A stretch of 5,136 bases of DNA from Bacteroidales bacterium UBA2295 (GCA_002345825.1 DDWD01000079.1:1-5136); one strand, 5' to 3'; positions 1 through 5,136 are shown, counted from the first letter of the stretch. Notes: a model not told the origin generated them from the letters alone. Numbers and translations are program-made.

Positions 1-398
1 GCAACTGCTCCCATTCCTGCCGATACATATACCAAATCATCAACAACTGTTGGGGTTGAACGAGCACCAGGATATGATGAAACCCACTCCTCGCCAATTA
101 AACTTTTCCACTTAACGGCTCCAGCCAAATCAAGGGCAAATAGGTAAGTTAACGAATCAATCTCGCCATTAACAAATATTCCTTTACTTGTTATTACTGG
201 CGAGCCATAACCATTACCAAGGCCTTTAGCTTCCCAAGTTAATGCTGGACCATTCTCTGGCCATTCCTTTAGCAATCCTTTATCAGGATATTTTCCAATT
301 GAATTATTCCCACGAAATTGGGTTACCTCCTGCGCATTAGAAATAGATGAAAAAAATAACAGGCAAATAATAGTAGCTGAATAGAATTTTGAACTCAT
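1..398 (-). CDS. Secreted PQQ-binding-like beta-propeller repeat protein (N-terminal part, cut by window edge)
   Basis: Reading the minus strand from the ATG at 398-396 gives 132 open codons that run off the left edge without a stop. Residues 1-22 form a signal peptide: a short Lys-containing start, a hydrophobic core (ATIICLLFFSSIS) and an S-N-A/Q cleavage site, with no lipobox Cys, so export to the periplasm or beyond is expected. The mature part begins with a QFRG motif (27-30), then LLKEWPENGP (41-51), a pattern typical of the outer-membrane/PQQ-like WD-propeller family ('QFRG..R.G...GLLKEWPE.GP.L.W'). Blade-like strands follow: GYGSPVI (63-69), LFALDLAGAVKWK (86-98, the A-L-D-x-x-G-x-x-x-W repeat signature) and STPTVVDDLVYVSAG (114-128). 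Its substrate or partner cannot be deduced; many relatives are structural or non-enzymatic. It is transcribed away from the his genes, so a functional link is unlikely. The family call is fairly secure, the specific role unknown. Confidence 0.85.
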   Translation of the reverse strand, partial: MSSKFYSATIICLLFFSSISNAQEVTQFRGNNSIGKYPDKGLLKEWPENGPALTWEAKGLGNGYGSPVITSKGIFVNGEIDSLTYLFALDLAGAVKWKSLIGEEWVSSYPGARSTPTVVDDLVYVSAGMGAV

Positions 399-711
399 AG
401 TTTTTTATAATTTGATTTAACTACAACAACTTTGGCTGTGCTAAACAAAACATAATCCAAAACACCTATAGTATTGTAATACTTACACATAAAAAACTCT
501 TAATGCTAATTAGTCAGCATAATAACGCATAAAAAAATGTTCGAAAATGGTGCAGCACTGTTCGATTCCGTTCACTCGTAATCACTATTCTTAAATCATT
601 ACAATATGCCAGTAATATTAAGGTCTACATATTTATTACTAAGACGCAATGTTTGCAACAAACTATTTTTCAAATATTTGATATCTTTTTCGATAAAATC
701 AGCAACAAAAA
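399..711. other. Divergent intergenic region, no gene recognised
   Basis: This AT-rich stretch separates the leftward propeller gene from the rightward his leader. I see no credible coding sequence, RNA gene or strong terminator in it. It must hold the promoter of the leftward gene, but no good match to the Bacteroidota -33 TTTG / -7 TAnnTTTG pattern stands out on that strand; the nearest is a 7-of-8 -7-like octamer, TATGTTTT, at about 447-454 on the minus strand, without a clear partner box. A small dyad lies at 503-520 (ATGCT and AGCAT around a palindromic CTAATTAG-containing centre). It could be an operator, but nothing else supports that. Confidence 0.5.
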
Positions 712-743
712 CTTGCATATTAAAATAATTCAACCTTGCTTTG
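712..743 (+). promoter_or_regulatory. Candidate promoter of the his operon (weak match)
   Basis: CTTG at 712-715 and TTGCTTTG at 736-743 are separated by 20 bases and resemble the Bacteroidota -33 (TTTG) and -7 (TAnnTTTG) boxes, each with one mismatch. Transcription would start near 749-752, leaving a short 5' end before the leader peptide, as an attenuator requires. A second possible pair is TTTG at 652-655 with AATATTTG at 673-680 (17-base spacing), which would give a longer leader. The choice is inference from pattern and position. Confidence 0.3.
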
Positions 744-786
744 CAAAATCAAAATAAGCCAAAATATGATTCTATCTATTTATACC

Positions 787-846
787 ATGCATCATCATCA
801 TCATTCACTACACAGCGAATGGTGGTCCGCTATTGGTATAAGTTGA
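787..846 (+). CDS. hisL: Histidine operon leader peptide
   Basis: A 19-codon ORF, MHHHHHSLHSEWWSAIGIS, ends at TGA 844-846. It has five consecutive CAT codons (790-804) and a sixth His codon (CAC, 811-813), so 6 of 19 residues are His. It sits 25 bases upstream of a strong intrinsic terminator and just before hisG, which is the arrangement of known his attenuators. The peptide has no expected function of its own: ribosomes stalling on the His codons when charged tRNA-His is scarce act as the sensor. An in-frame ATG at 766-768 would extend it to 26 codons (adding MILSIYT); either start reads through the same His run. No Shine-Dalgarno sequence is seen at either start, as is usual in this phylum. 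The two adjacent Trp codons (820-825) lie in the strand that pairs with the CAT repeats and may be fixed by RNA pairing rather than by a Trp signal. Confidence 0.88.
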   Translation: MHHHHHSLHSEWWSAIGIS

Positions 847-871
847 TAGGTTAGAAAATACTATTAAATCC

Positions 872-916
872 AAAGTCCGGGGAACTACCATTGAGGTAGT
901 TCCCCGGACTTTTTTT
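872..916 (+). terminator. Rho-independent terminator of the his attenuator
   Basis: The arms 872-889 and 895-912 are exact reverse complements over 18 bp, with a GC-rich core (GTCCGGGGAAC) and a 5-base loop ATTGA at 890-894. The 3' arm runs into seven consecutive T residues (910-916), then G and TTT. This is a strong intrinsic terminator only 24 bases before the hisG start codon, so it must be conditional or hisG would hardly be expressed. It is not the terminator of an upstream gene, since the neighbour at 1-398 runs the other way. Confidence 0.95.
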
Positions 917-940
917 GTTTAAACCTAATCAAACTAACAA

Positions 941-1804
941 ATGAGTAACGAGAAATTAACACTAGCACTGCAAAAAAAAGGGCGCCTAAGCGACGGTTCC
1001 ATTGAGCTGCTAAAGCTATGCGGCATAAAGGTGAGCAACGGGGGCAACCATTTAAAAGCTGTAGCCGAGGGGTTTCCGCTAGAAATACTACTACTACGCG
1101 ATGACGATATCCCTCAGTACGTGGCCGATGGTGTGGCCGATATCGGGATTCTTGGAATGAACGAGGTACTTGAGAAAAAAAAGGATGTTGAGGTTGTTCG
1201 CAACCTTGGATTTTCAAAATGTCGCCTTTCGGTGGCCGTACCCAAAACGGTTGAGTACACTGGGCGTAACTTTTTGCAAGGCAAACGTATTGCCACATCG
1301 TACCCCGTAATTCTAGAAGATTTTCTGGCCGAGAATAATATTCAAGCCGAAATACACAGCATTAGCGGATCGGTTGAGATAGCCCCTGGTATTGGTCTAG
1401 CCGATGTAATCTTTGAGATTGTGAGCAGCGGGGGAACTCTTCTCAGCAATGGTCTTAACGAGGTTGATGTGATCATGCGCAGCGAGGCAGTGCTTATAGG
1501 CAACCCTAACCTCTCCGATGAAAAGAAAAACTTGCTTAGCAAGCTGCTATTCCGCATTGAGGCTGTGCAAAAGGCCAAGCGCAATAAGTACATCCTGCTA
1601 AATGCACCCGAGAGTAAACTCGATGAGATTATCAACCTAATTCCGGGAATGAAAAGCCCAACCATTCTGCCATTGGCAGAAAAGGGGTGGTGTTCACTAC
1701 ACTCAGTTATTAGCGAGGACGATTTTTGGGAAGTGATTGATAACCTTAAAGATGCCGGCGCCGAAGGGATACTGGTAGTACCCATTGAGAAGATGGTGGT
1801 TTGA
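941..1804 (+). CDS. hisG: ATP phosphoribosyltransferase, long form (HisG)
   Basis: Catalyses the first, committed step of histidine synthesis in the cytoplasm: ATP + PRPP to N1-(5-phosphoribosyl)-ATP. The 287-residue length fits the long, HisZ-independent form. The N-terminal catalytic domain opens with LALQKKGRLSDGSIELLKLCGI (8-29), then DIPQYVADGVADIGILGMNEVL (56-77) and the PRPP-binding loop region SGSVEIAPGIGLADVIFEIVSSGGTL (142-167). From about residue 213 a smaller ACT-like domain follows (KYILLNAP, ILPLAEKGWCSLHSVISEDDFWEVIDNLKDAGAEGILVVPIEKM), which in this family binds histidine for feedback inhibition. The ATG at 941 is chosen because the conserved N-terminus starts within seven residues and the attenuator terminator ends only 24 bases upstream. 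The region before the start (AATCAAACTAACAA) is A-rich with no Shine-Dalgarno. It is the first structural gene behind the attenuator; hisIE follows after 54 bases. Confidence 0.97.
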   Translation: MSNEKLTLALQKKGRLSDGSIELLKLCGIKVSNGGNHLKAVAEGFPLEILLLRDDDIPQYVADGVADIGILGMNEVLEKKKDVEVVRNLGFSKCRLSVAVPKTVEYTGRNFLQGKRIATSYPVILEDFLAENNIQAEIHSISGSVEIAPGIGLADVIFEIVSSGGTLLSNGLNEVDVIMRSEAVLIGNPNLSDEKKNLLSKLLFRIEAVQKAKRNKYILLNAPESKLDEIINLIPGMKSPTILPLAEKGWCSLHSVISEDDFWEVIDNLKDAGAEGILVVPIEKMVV

Positions 1805-1830
1805 GTCGGTAATCAGTGATCGGTAATCAG
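1805..1830 (+). repeat. Degenerate 7-bp tandem repeat after hisG
   Basis: Directly after the hisG stop, CGGTAATCAG occurs at 1807-1816 and again at 1821-1830, a 14-bp period. It breaks down into 7-bp units: GTCGGTA (1805), ATCAGTG (1812), ATCGGTA (1819) and a partial ATCAG (1826). The period and the TCGGT core resemble the array inside the HisD-HisC linker. Its role is unknown. Confidence 0.65.
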
Positions 1831-1858
1831 AAAACATTATACTCTAAACATAATTGAA

Positions 1859-2518
1859 ATGACGAACTTGAATTTTGATAAACTAAACGGTCTAATCCCT
1901 GCCGTGGTGCAGGATGCCGCAACCGACAAGGTGCTGATGGTTGGATTTATGAACCGCGAAGCCCTTGAGAAAACCCGCCAAACGGGAATGGTAACGTTTT
2001 ACAGTCGCACCCGCCGCCAAATTTGGACCAAGGGCGAAACATCGCGCAACTACCTTAGGGTTAAGGATATTATTCTCGATTGCGATGGCGATACGCTCCT
2101 AGTAAAAGCCCTACCCGATGGCCCCGTTTGCCACACGGGCAACGATACTTGCTTTAACGAGGTTAACCAGCAAAACCTCAGCTTTTTGAATACCCTTGAG
2201 GGAATTATTGAATCGAGAAAAGATCAGTTACCCAACGAGAGCTACACCGCAAAGCTACTAAATGCAGGCGTAAAACGTATTGCCAAAAAGGTGGGCGAAG
2301 AGGCTGTTGAGCTGGTTCTGGAAGCCGAAAATCCCGATAACGAAAGGTTTTTAAGCGAGGCTGCCGACCTACTATATCACCTGAAGGTATTGTTAGCGGC
2401 TCGCAACCTAAGCCTAACCGATGTGTCAAGCACGCTAAAAGTACGCCACACATCCAAAGCAAATGCCGATGAGCAGGAGGAAGCGTTTAAACGGGGCGAG
2501 AAGCAGTGGGGGAAATAG
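1859..2518 (+). CDS. hisIE: Bifunctional phosphoribosyl-AMP cyclohydrolase / phosphoribosyl-ATP pyrophosphatase (HisIE)
   Basis: Carries out steps 2 and 3 of histidine synthesis: HisE removes pyrophosphate from phosphoribosyl-ATP, then HisI opens the adenine ring of phosphoribosyl-AMP to give ProFAR. Residues 1 to about 106 are HisI: MVGFMNREAL (27-36), TFYSRTRRQIWTKGETSRN (46-64), the metal-binding LDCDGDTLLV (73-82, with D74, D76, D78) and the Zn-ligand Cys residues in GPVCHTGNDTCF (88-99, C91 and C98). Residues about 109-200 are HisE: SYTAKLLNAGVKRIAKKVGEEAVELVLEA (128-156) with the Glu cluster, and SEAADLLYHLKVLL (166-179). All expected catalytic motifs are present. The last ~20 residues (ANADEQEEAFKRGEKQWGK) form a charged tail somewhat longer than I expect for HisE. 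The gene is 54 bases after hisG and 156 bases before hisDC, all on one strand, so cotranscription from the attenuated promoter is likely. No Shine-Dalgarno is visible. Confidence 0.97.
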   Translation: MTNLNFDKLNGLIPAVVQDAATDKVLMVGFMNREALEKTRQTGMVTFYSRTRRQIWTKGETSRNYLRVKDIILDCDGDTLLVKALPDGPVCHTGNDTCFNEVNQQNLSFLNTLEGIIESRKDQLPNESYTAKLLNAGVKRIAKKVGEEAVELVLEAENPDNERFLSEAADLLYHLKVLLAARNLSLTDVSSTLKVRHTSKANADEQEEAFKRGEKQWGK

Positions 2519-2539
2519 AGGAAGTTTGCAAAAAAATAG

Positions 2540-2656
2540 AACACTGAGGCACAGGGGCACAGAGCATATTTTCGTTTAATTGTCAGTAATTCTGTGAGGC
2601 AACATTCATCTTTGATTAATATAAAATTCCTCTCTGTGCCTCTGCGTCTCTGTGTT
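2540..2656. repeat. Large imperfect inverted repeat between hisIE and hisDC
   Basis: Arms 2540-2564 and 2632-2656 are reverse complements at 21 of 25 positions. They contain the CTCTGTGCCTCTG type motif typical of dispersed intergenic repeats in many Bacteroidota genomes (recognised from memory, not searched). The 67-base centre is AT-rich and has no ORF. In RNA it would form a long-stemmed hairpin inside the presumed his transcript. There is no T tract after it, so it does not look like an intrinsic terminator; an effect on mRNA stability or relative expression of the flanking genes is possible. Thirteen bases of the left arm (2552-2564) recur exactly, inverted, at 5104-5116. Confidence 0.75.
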
Positions 2657-2674
2657 TAAAAAATCTCAAAATCA

Positions 2675-5029
2675 ATGAAAATACTAAAATATCCTACTAA
2701 ATCACAAATAGCCGAAGTGCTAAAGCGACCCCTGCAGGATGATCCTGAAACAAAGCAGCGGGTTAGCCAAATTATTACCGATGTTAGGCAGAATGGCGAT
2801 GCTGCGCTTATTCACCTAAACAGGGAGATTGATAAATACGATAGCCAGCTGCTTGAGATACCCAAATTGGAACTAGAGCAGGCCAAAAATTCAGTATCGC
2901 AAGATATTGTTAGCTCGATTAGCCAAGCCATTATCAATATTGACAAATTTCACGCTGCGCAAAGGCCACAAGATGTTAGCATTAGCACAATGCCTGGCAT
3001 ATGCTGCGAGTTGCAATACAAGCCGCTTAATCGAGTGGGGCTATATATTCCTGGTGGAACAGCACCGCTACTAAGCACTGTGCTTATGCTTGCCGTTCCG
3101 GCAAAAGTGGCTGGTTGTAACGAACTGGTTATTTGCACACCACCTAACCCAACGCCCGAGCTGCTTTACACCCTCAGTCTTTTCAACGCGCGGGTTTTCA
3201 CCGTAGGTGGGGCGCAGGCCATTGCTGCTATGGCTTTTGGTACAGCAAGCATCCCAAGGGTTGATAAGATTTTTGGTCCTGGAAACCGATACGTTACCGA
3301 GGCAAAGGTACAGGTTAGCGCTATGGGTGTACCCATTGATATGCCTGCGGGCCCATCGGAAGTACTTGTTATTGCCGACCAAACAGCAAATCCAGCATTT
3401 GTTGCAGCCGATTTGCTATCGCAGGCCGAGCACGGAACCGATAGTCAGGTTGTGCTAATAGCCACCAACAAAAGCATTTTAGATGCCTGCTTAAAAGAGG
3501 TTAATGAGCAAGTTGAAACCTTACCACGAAAGGGTATTGCGCTGCAATGCCTTGAAAATAGCACAGCAATTCTTGTTGATAATCTGGATGATGCCATAAA
3601 CGTAAGCAATGAGTACGCGCCTGAGCACCTTATTCTGGCCGTTGATAAGCCAAATGAACTTGCAGAAAAAGTGGAAAACGCAGGCTCGGTTTTTCTGGGG
3701 CACTTCACGCCCGAGTCAGTAGGTGATTATACCAGCGGAACCAACCACACGCTTCCCACATCGGGCTTTGCCCGAAACTGGAGCGGGGTGAATTTGCTTA
3801 GCTTTTTGAAAACCATAACATTCCAGCAACTCACTAGCGAAGGACTATCATCAATTGCAAAGGCAACCACATCGCTAGCCAGAGCCGAGGGGCTTGAGGC
3901 GCACGCACGGGCGGTGGAAAAAAGAGCAGTTGTCGGTTGTAAGTTGTCGGTTGATAGTGACACAACAGACAACGCACAACAAATAACTGACAACTTTCTA
4001 CGCAAAAATATTCGCAACCTAAAACCCTACTCATCGGCTAGAGACGAATTTGAGGGAAATGCCTCCATTTGGCTCGATGCCAACGAGTGCCCAACTGCCC
4101 TACCCAATTTGCCCAAGGGCATAAATCGCTACCCTGCATCGCAACTTCAAGGATTAAGGGATGAGATAGCTAGGGTAAAAGGGGTAAACGCATCGCAACT
4201 ATTTATTGGCAATGGTAGCGACGAGGCGGTTGACCTGCTAATGCGATGCTTTTGCAAGCCAGGAGCCGACCAGATATTGGTCTTTCCACCTACCTACGGA
4301 ATGTATGGTGTTTGCGCAGCGGTTAATGATGTTTCGGTAATCGAATCGATGCTCGATAACGACTTCAATATCAATATAAAAGATTTTGAGGATAAAAATG
4401 CGCAAAAGCCTAAACTTACATTTATCTGCAATCCGAATAACCCAACAGCAAACACACAGAATGCTGAAATAGTAAGGCAAATTATAGAGAAATCGGCAGG
4501 CATTGTTGTTGTTGATGAGGCTTACATTGACTTCTGCCCTGAGAAATCGGTAATTAGCTGGATAAATCAGTATCCAAACCTGGTAGTACTGCAAACGCTA
4601 TCGAAAGCATGGGGATTGGCAGCAGCGCGGGTTGGATTGGCCTTTGCATCGCCCGAAATAATTGGTGTAATGAATAGGGTAAAGTTCCCTTACAACGTGG
4701 GTAAACCATCCATCGATATTGCTCTAAAAGCCTTACAGCAAAGCGATGAAATGATTACACGAACAAAAGAACTGGTTGACAATAAAAATTGGCTCACCAA
4801 CGAGCTAACCGGCCAACCATTTGTACAAAAGGTTTACCCATCGGATGCTAACTTTTTGCTTGTAAAGTTCGATAATACAAGGCAAGCATATAGTAAACTG
4901 GCTAGCAGTGGAATTGTGGTTCGCGACAGAAGCACACAGCCCGGATGCGAAGGATGCTTGCGGATTACGGTTGGAACTAAGGAGGAAGTGGAAAAGGTGA
5001 TTTACTGTTTGAAAAACAATAACGAATGA
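2675..5029 (+). CDS. hisDC: Fused histidinol dehydrogenase / histidinol-phosphate aminotransferase (HisD-HisC)
   Basis: One 784-codon frame encodes two complete enzymes. Residues 1-418 are HisD, the NAD- and Zn-dependent two-step oxidation of histidinol to histidine: VGLYIPGGTAPL (121-132), IFGPGNRYVTEAK (199-211), MPAGPSEVLVIAD (223-235), catalytic YAPEHL (314-319, E317/H318) and the Zn ligands Q250, H253, D351 and H410. Residues about 444-784 are HisC, the PLP-dependent conversion of imidazole-acetol phosphate to histidinol phosphate: NIRNLKPYSSARDEFEG (445-461), GNGSDEAVD (512-520), CNPNNPT (585-591), DEAYIDF (614-620), the PLP lysine K644 in SKAWGLAAARVG, and R763 in the C-terminal LRITVGT. 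No active-site residue appears lost. The junction, residues 419-443, is a polar linker encoded by a heptamer array. Between the two domains there is no in-frame ATG or GTG, only one TTG (3944), so HisC depends on HisD translation. HisD and HisC normally act at non-adjacent steps (HisB phosphatase lies between). An assembly or read error joining two genes is possible but not suggested by the sequence. Confidence 0.93.
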   Translation: MKILKYPTKSQIAEVLKRPLQDDPETKQRVSQIITDVRQNGDAALIHLNREIDKYDSQLLEIPKLELEQAKNSVSQDIVSSISQAIINIDKFHAAQRPQDVSISTMPGICCELQYKPLNRVGLYIPGGTAPLLSTVLMLAVPAKVAGCNELVICTPPNPTPELLYTLSLFNARVFTVGGAQAIAAMAFGTASIPRVDKIFGPGNRYVTEAKVQVSAMGVPIDMPAGPSEVLVIADQTANPAFVAADLLSQAEHGTDSQVVLIATNKSILDACLKEVNEQVETLPRKGIALQCLENSTAILVDNLDDAINVSNEYAPEHLILAVDKPNELAEKVENAGSVFLGHFTPESVGDYTSGTNHTLPTSGFARNWSGVNLLSFLKTITFQQLTSEGLSSIAKATTSLARAEGLEAHARAVEKRAVVGCKLSVDSDTTDNAQQITDNFLRKNIRNLKPYSSARDEFEGNASIWLDANECPTALPNLPKGINRYPASQLQGLRDEIARVKGVNASQLFIGNGSDEAVDLLMRCFCKPGADQILVFPPTYGMYGVCAAVNDVSVIESMLDNDFNINIKDFEDKNAQKPKLTFICNPNNPTANTQNAEIVRQIIEKSAGIVVVDEAYIDFCPEKSVISWINQYPNLVVLQTLSKAWGLAAARVGLAFASPEIIGVMNRVKFPYNVGKPSIDIALKALQQSDEMITRTKELVDNKNWLTNELTGQPFVQKVYPSDANFLLVKFDNTRQAYSKLASSGIVVRDRSTQPGCEGCLRITVGTKEEVEKVIYCLKNNNE
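3925..3994. repeat. Ten-unit inverted heptamer array encoding the HisD-HisC linker
   Basis: The segment divides exactly into ten 7-bp units. The first five (3925-3959) share a GTT-type 3' end, for example GTCGGTT at 3932 and 3946. The next five (3960-3994) are in the opposite orientation, four ending in CAAC and one in TAAC, for example AGACAAC at 3967 and TGACAAC at 3988. AGTTGTCGGTTG occurs at 3928-3939 and 3942-3953. As an inverted repeat, 3941-3952 pairs with 3985-3996 over 12 bp with one G-U. The array translates as the low-complexity linker around residues 418-440. The other two forward frames carry stops (3940, 3952, 3955, 3958 and 3988 in one; 3984 in the other), so only this frame joins the enzymes. 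Confidence 0.85.
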
Positions 5030-5058
5030 TGAATAATGAATGTCGAATATCGAAGTTA
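5024..5058 (+). repeat. 7-bp tandem repeat overlapping the hisDC stop codon
   Basis: Five consecutive 7-bp units begin with GAA: GAATGAT (5024), GAATAAT (5031), GAATGTC (5038), GAATATC (5045) and GAAGTTA (5052). The hisDC stop TGA (5027-5029) lies inside the first unit, so the repeat supplies both the last codon (GAA) and the stop. The unit sequence differs from the linker array but the 7-bp period is the same. Confidence 0.75.
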
Positions 5059-5103
5059 AGACAATCCCTATGAGGCGCAATCACCAGCTTTCAATCAAAA
5101 AGA

Positions 5104-5136
5104 CTCTGTGCCCCTGCTTGACGGCAGGCAGGTCTG
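5104..5136. repeat. Dispersed palindromic repeat, cut by the window end
   Basis: Bases 5104-5116 are the exact reverse complement of 2552-2564 in the hisIE-hisDC gap. They run into CCTGC (5113-5117) facing GCAGG (5124-5128 and again 5128-5132), a GC-rich palindromic motif unlike the surrounding AT-rich sequence. It looks like the edge of a dispersed intergenic repeat continuing beyond the window. No terminator for the his genes is visible before the edge. Confidence 0.6.

Larger units (their letters stand above)
778..916 (+). promoter_or_regulatory. Histidine attenuator (leader with mutually exclusive hairpins)
   Basis: Three alternative pairings can be traced by hand. Pause hairpin: 797-806, inside the His codons, pairs with 817-826 (10 bp with two G-U pairs, 10-base loop). 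An outer stem, 778-787 with 834-843 (10 bp, one G-U), can enclose it. Antiterminator: 818-826 pairs with 884-892 (9 bp, one G-U, extendable by 827-828 with 881-882 across a bulge). Terminator: 872-889 pairs with 895-912. Segment 818-826 therefore belongs to both the pause hairpin and the antiterminator, and 884-889 to both the antiterminator and the terminator. A ribosome stalled on the CAT run would cover 797-806 and free 817-826 to capture the terminator's 5' arm, letting transcription enter hisG. With ample charged tRNA-His the ribosome reaches the stop codon and the terminator forms. The pairings are seen in the sequence; the mechanism follows from enterobacterial his attenuation. Confidence 0.85.

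Noticed and set aside
547..594. Small ORF of 15 codons in the divergent intergenic region
   Set aside because: Short, no conserved pattern, no amino-acid bias and no downstream structure to support a leader role.
790..804. Run of CAT codons resembling a His-tag from a cloning vector
   Set aside because: It has five His codons rather than six, a further His codon, a natural stop, matching pause and antiterminator helices and a terminator before hisG; vector sequence is not present around it.
885..1298. Minus-strand ORF of 137 codons overlapping the terminator and hisG
   Set aside because: It is antisense to a clear hisG, has no recognisable motif and includes the attenuator hairpin; it is a shadow frame.
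1342..1785. Minus-strand ORF of 147 codons inside hisG
   Set aside because: Ser/Leu/Ile-rich shadow translation opposite conserved HisG codons, no family resemblance.
2540..2656. Inverted repeat as a rho-independent terminator between hisIE and hisDC
   Set aside because: The loop is 67 bases and no T tract follows the right arm; the downstream bases are mainly A.
3944..3946. TTG as an independent start codon for HisC
   Set aside because: It lies inside the heptamer array with no ribosome-binding context, and the frame is open from HisD through it; a read-through fusion is simpler, though internal initiation cannot be ruled out from sequence alone.
4238..4594. Minus-strand ORF of 118 codons inside the HisC part
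   Set aside because: It lies opposite the conserved PLP-domain coding sequence and has no coherent domain pattern.

Overview
The window looks like a piece of a Bacteroidota (Bacteroidetes) chromosome, probably from the Bacteroidales/Marinilabiliales side. The evidence is the style of the proteins (long-form HisG, HisIE, a Bacteroides-like HisC start 'NIRNLKPYSSARDEFEG'), A-rich regions without Shine-Dalgarno sequences before each start codon, moderate GC, and degenerate short intergenic repeats. The assignment is inferred from sequence style; no database search was possible.

Layout: (1) 1-398, minus strand: the N-terminal 132 residues of a secreted PQQ-type beta-propeller protein, cut by the window edge. 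(2) 399-940: a divergent intergenic region. Its right part holds a classical histidine attenuator: a 19-codon leader peptide with five consecutive His codons (787-846), a pause hairpin, an alternative antiterminator pairing and a perfect 18-bp intrinsic terminator ending in a T tract (872-916). (3) 941-1804 hisG (ATP phosphoribosyltransferase, long form). (4) 1859-2518 hisIE (bifunctional cyclohydrolase/pyrophosphohydrolase). (5) 2519-2674: a gap with a large imperfect palindromic repeat. (6) 2675-5029: one uninterrupted 784-codon ORF fusing a complete histidinol dehydrogenase (HisD) to a complete histidinol-phosphate aminotransferase (HisC). (7) 5030-5136: a short tail with a heptamer repeat and the start of another dispersed repeat.

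Together hisG, hisIE and hisDC cover steps 1, 2, 3, 8 and the last two oxidations of histidine synthesis. hisA, hisH, hisF and hisB are absent and presumably lie downstream or elsewhere. Control appears two-layered: transcription attenuation by His-tRNA supply at the leader, and probable feedback inhibition of HisG through its C-terminal regulatory domain.

The most unusual structure is the HisD-HisC linker. It is encoded by a 70-bp array of ten 7-bp units, five in one orientation followed by five in the other. Related 7-bp arrays follow hisG and overlap the hisDC stop codon. This suggests that an intergenic repeat, of the kind seen elsewhere in the same operon, became an in-frame linker and created the two-enzyme fusion.
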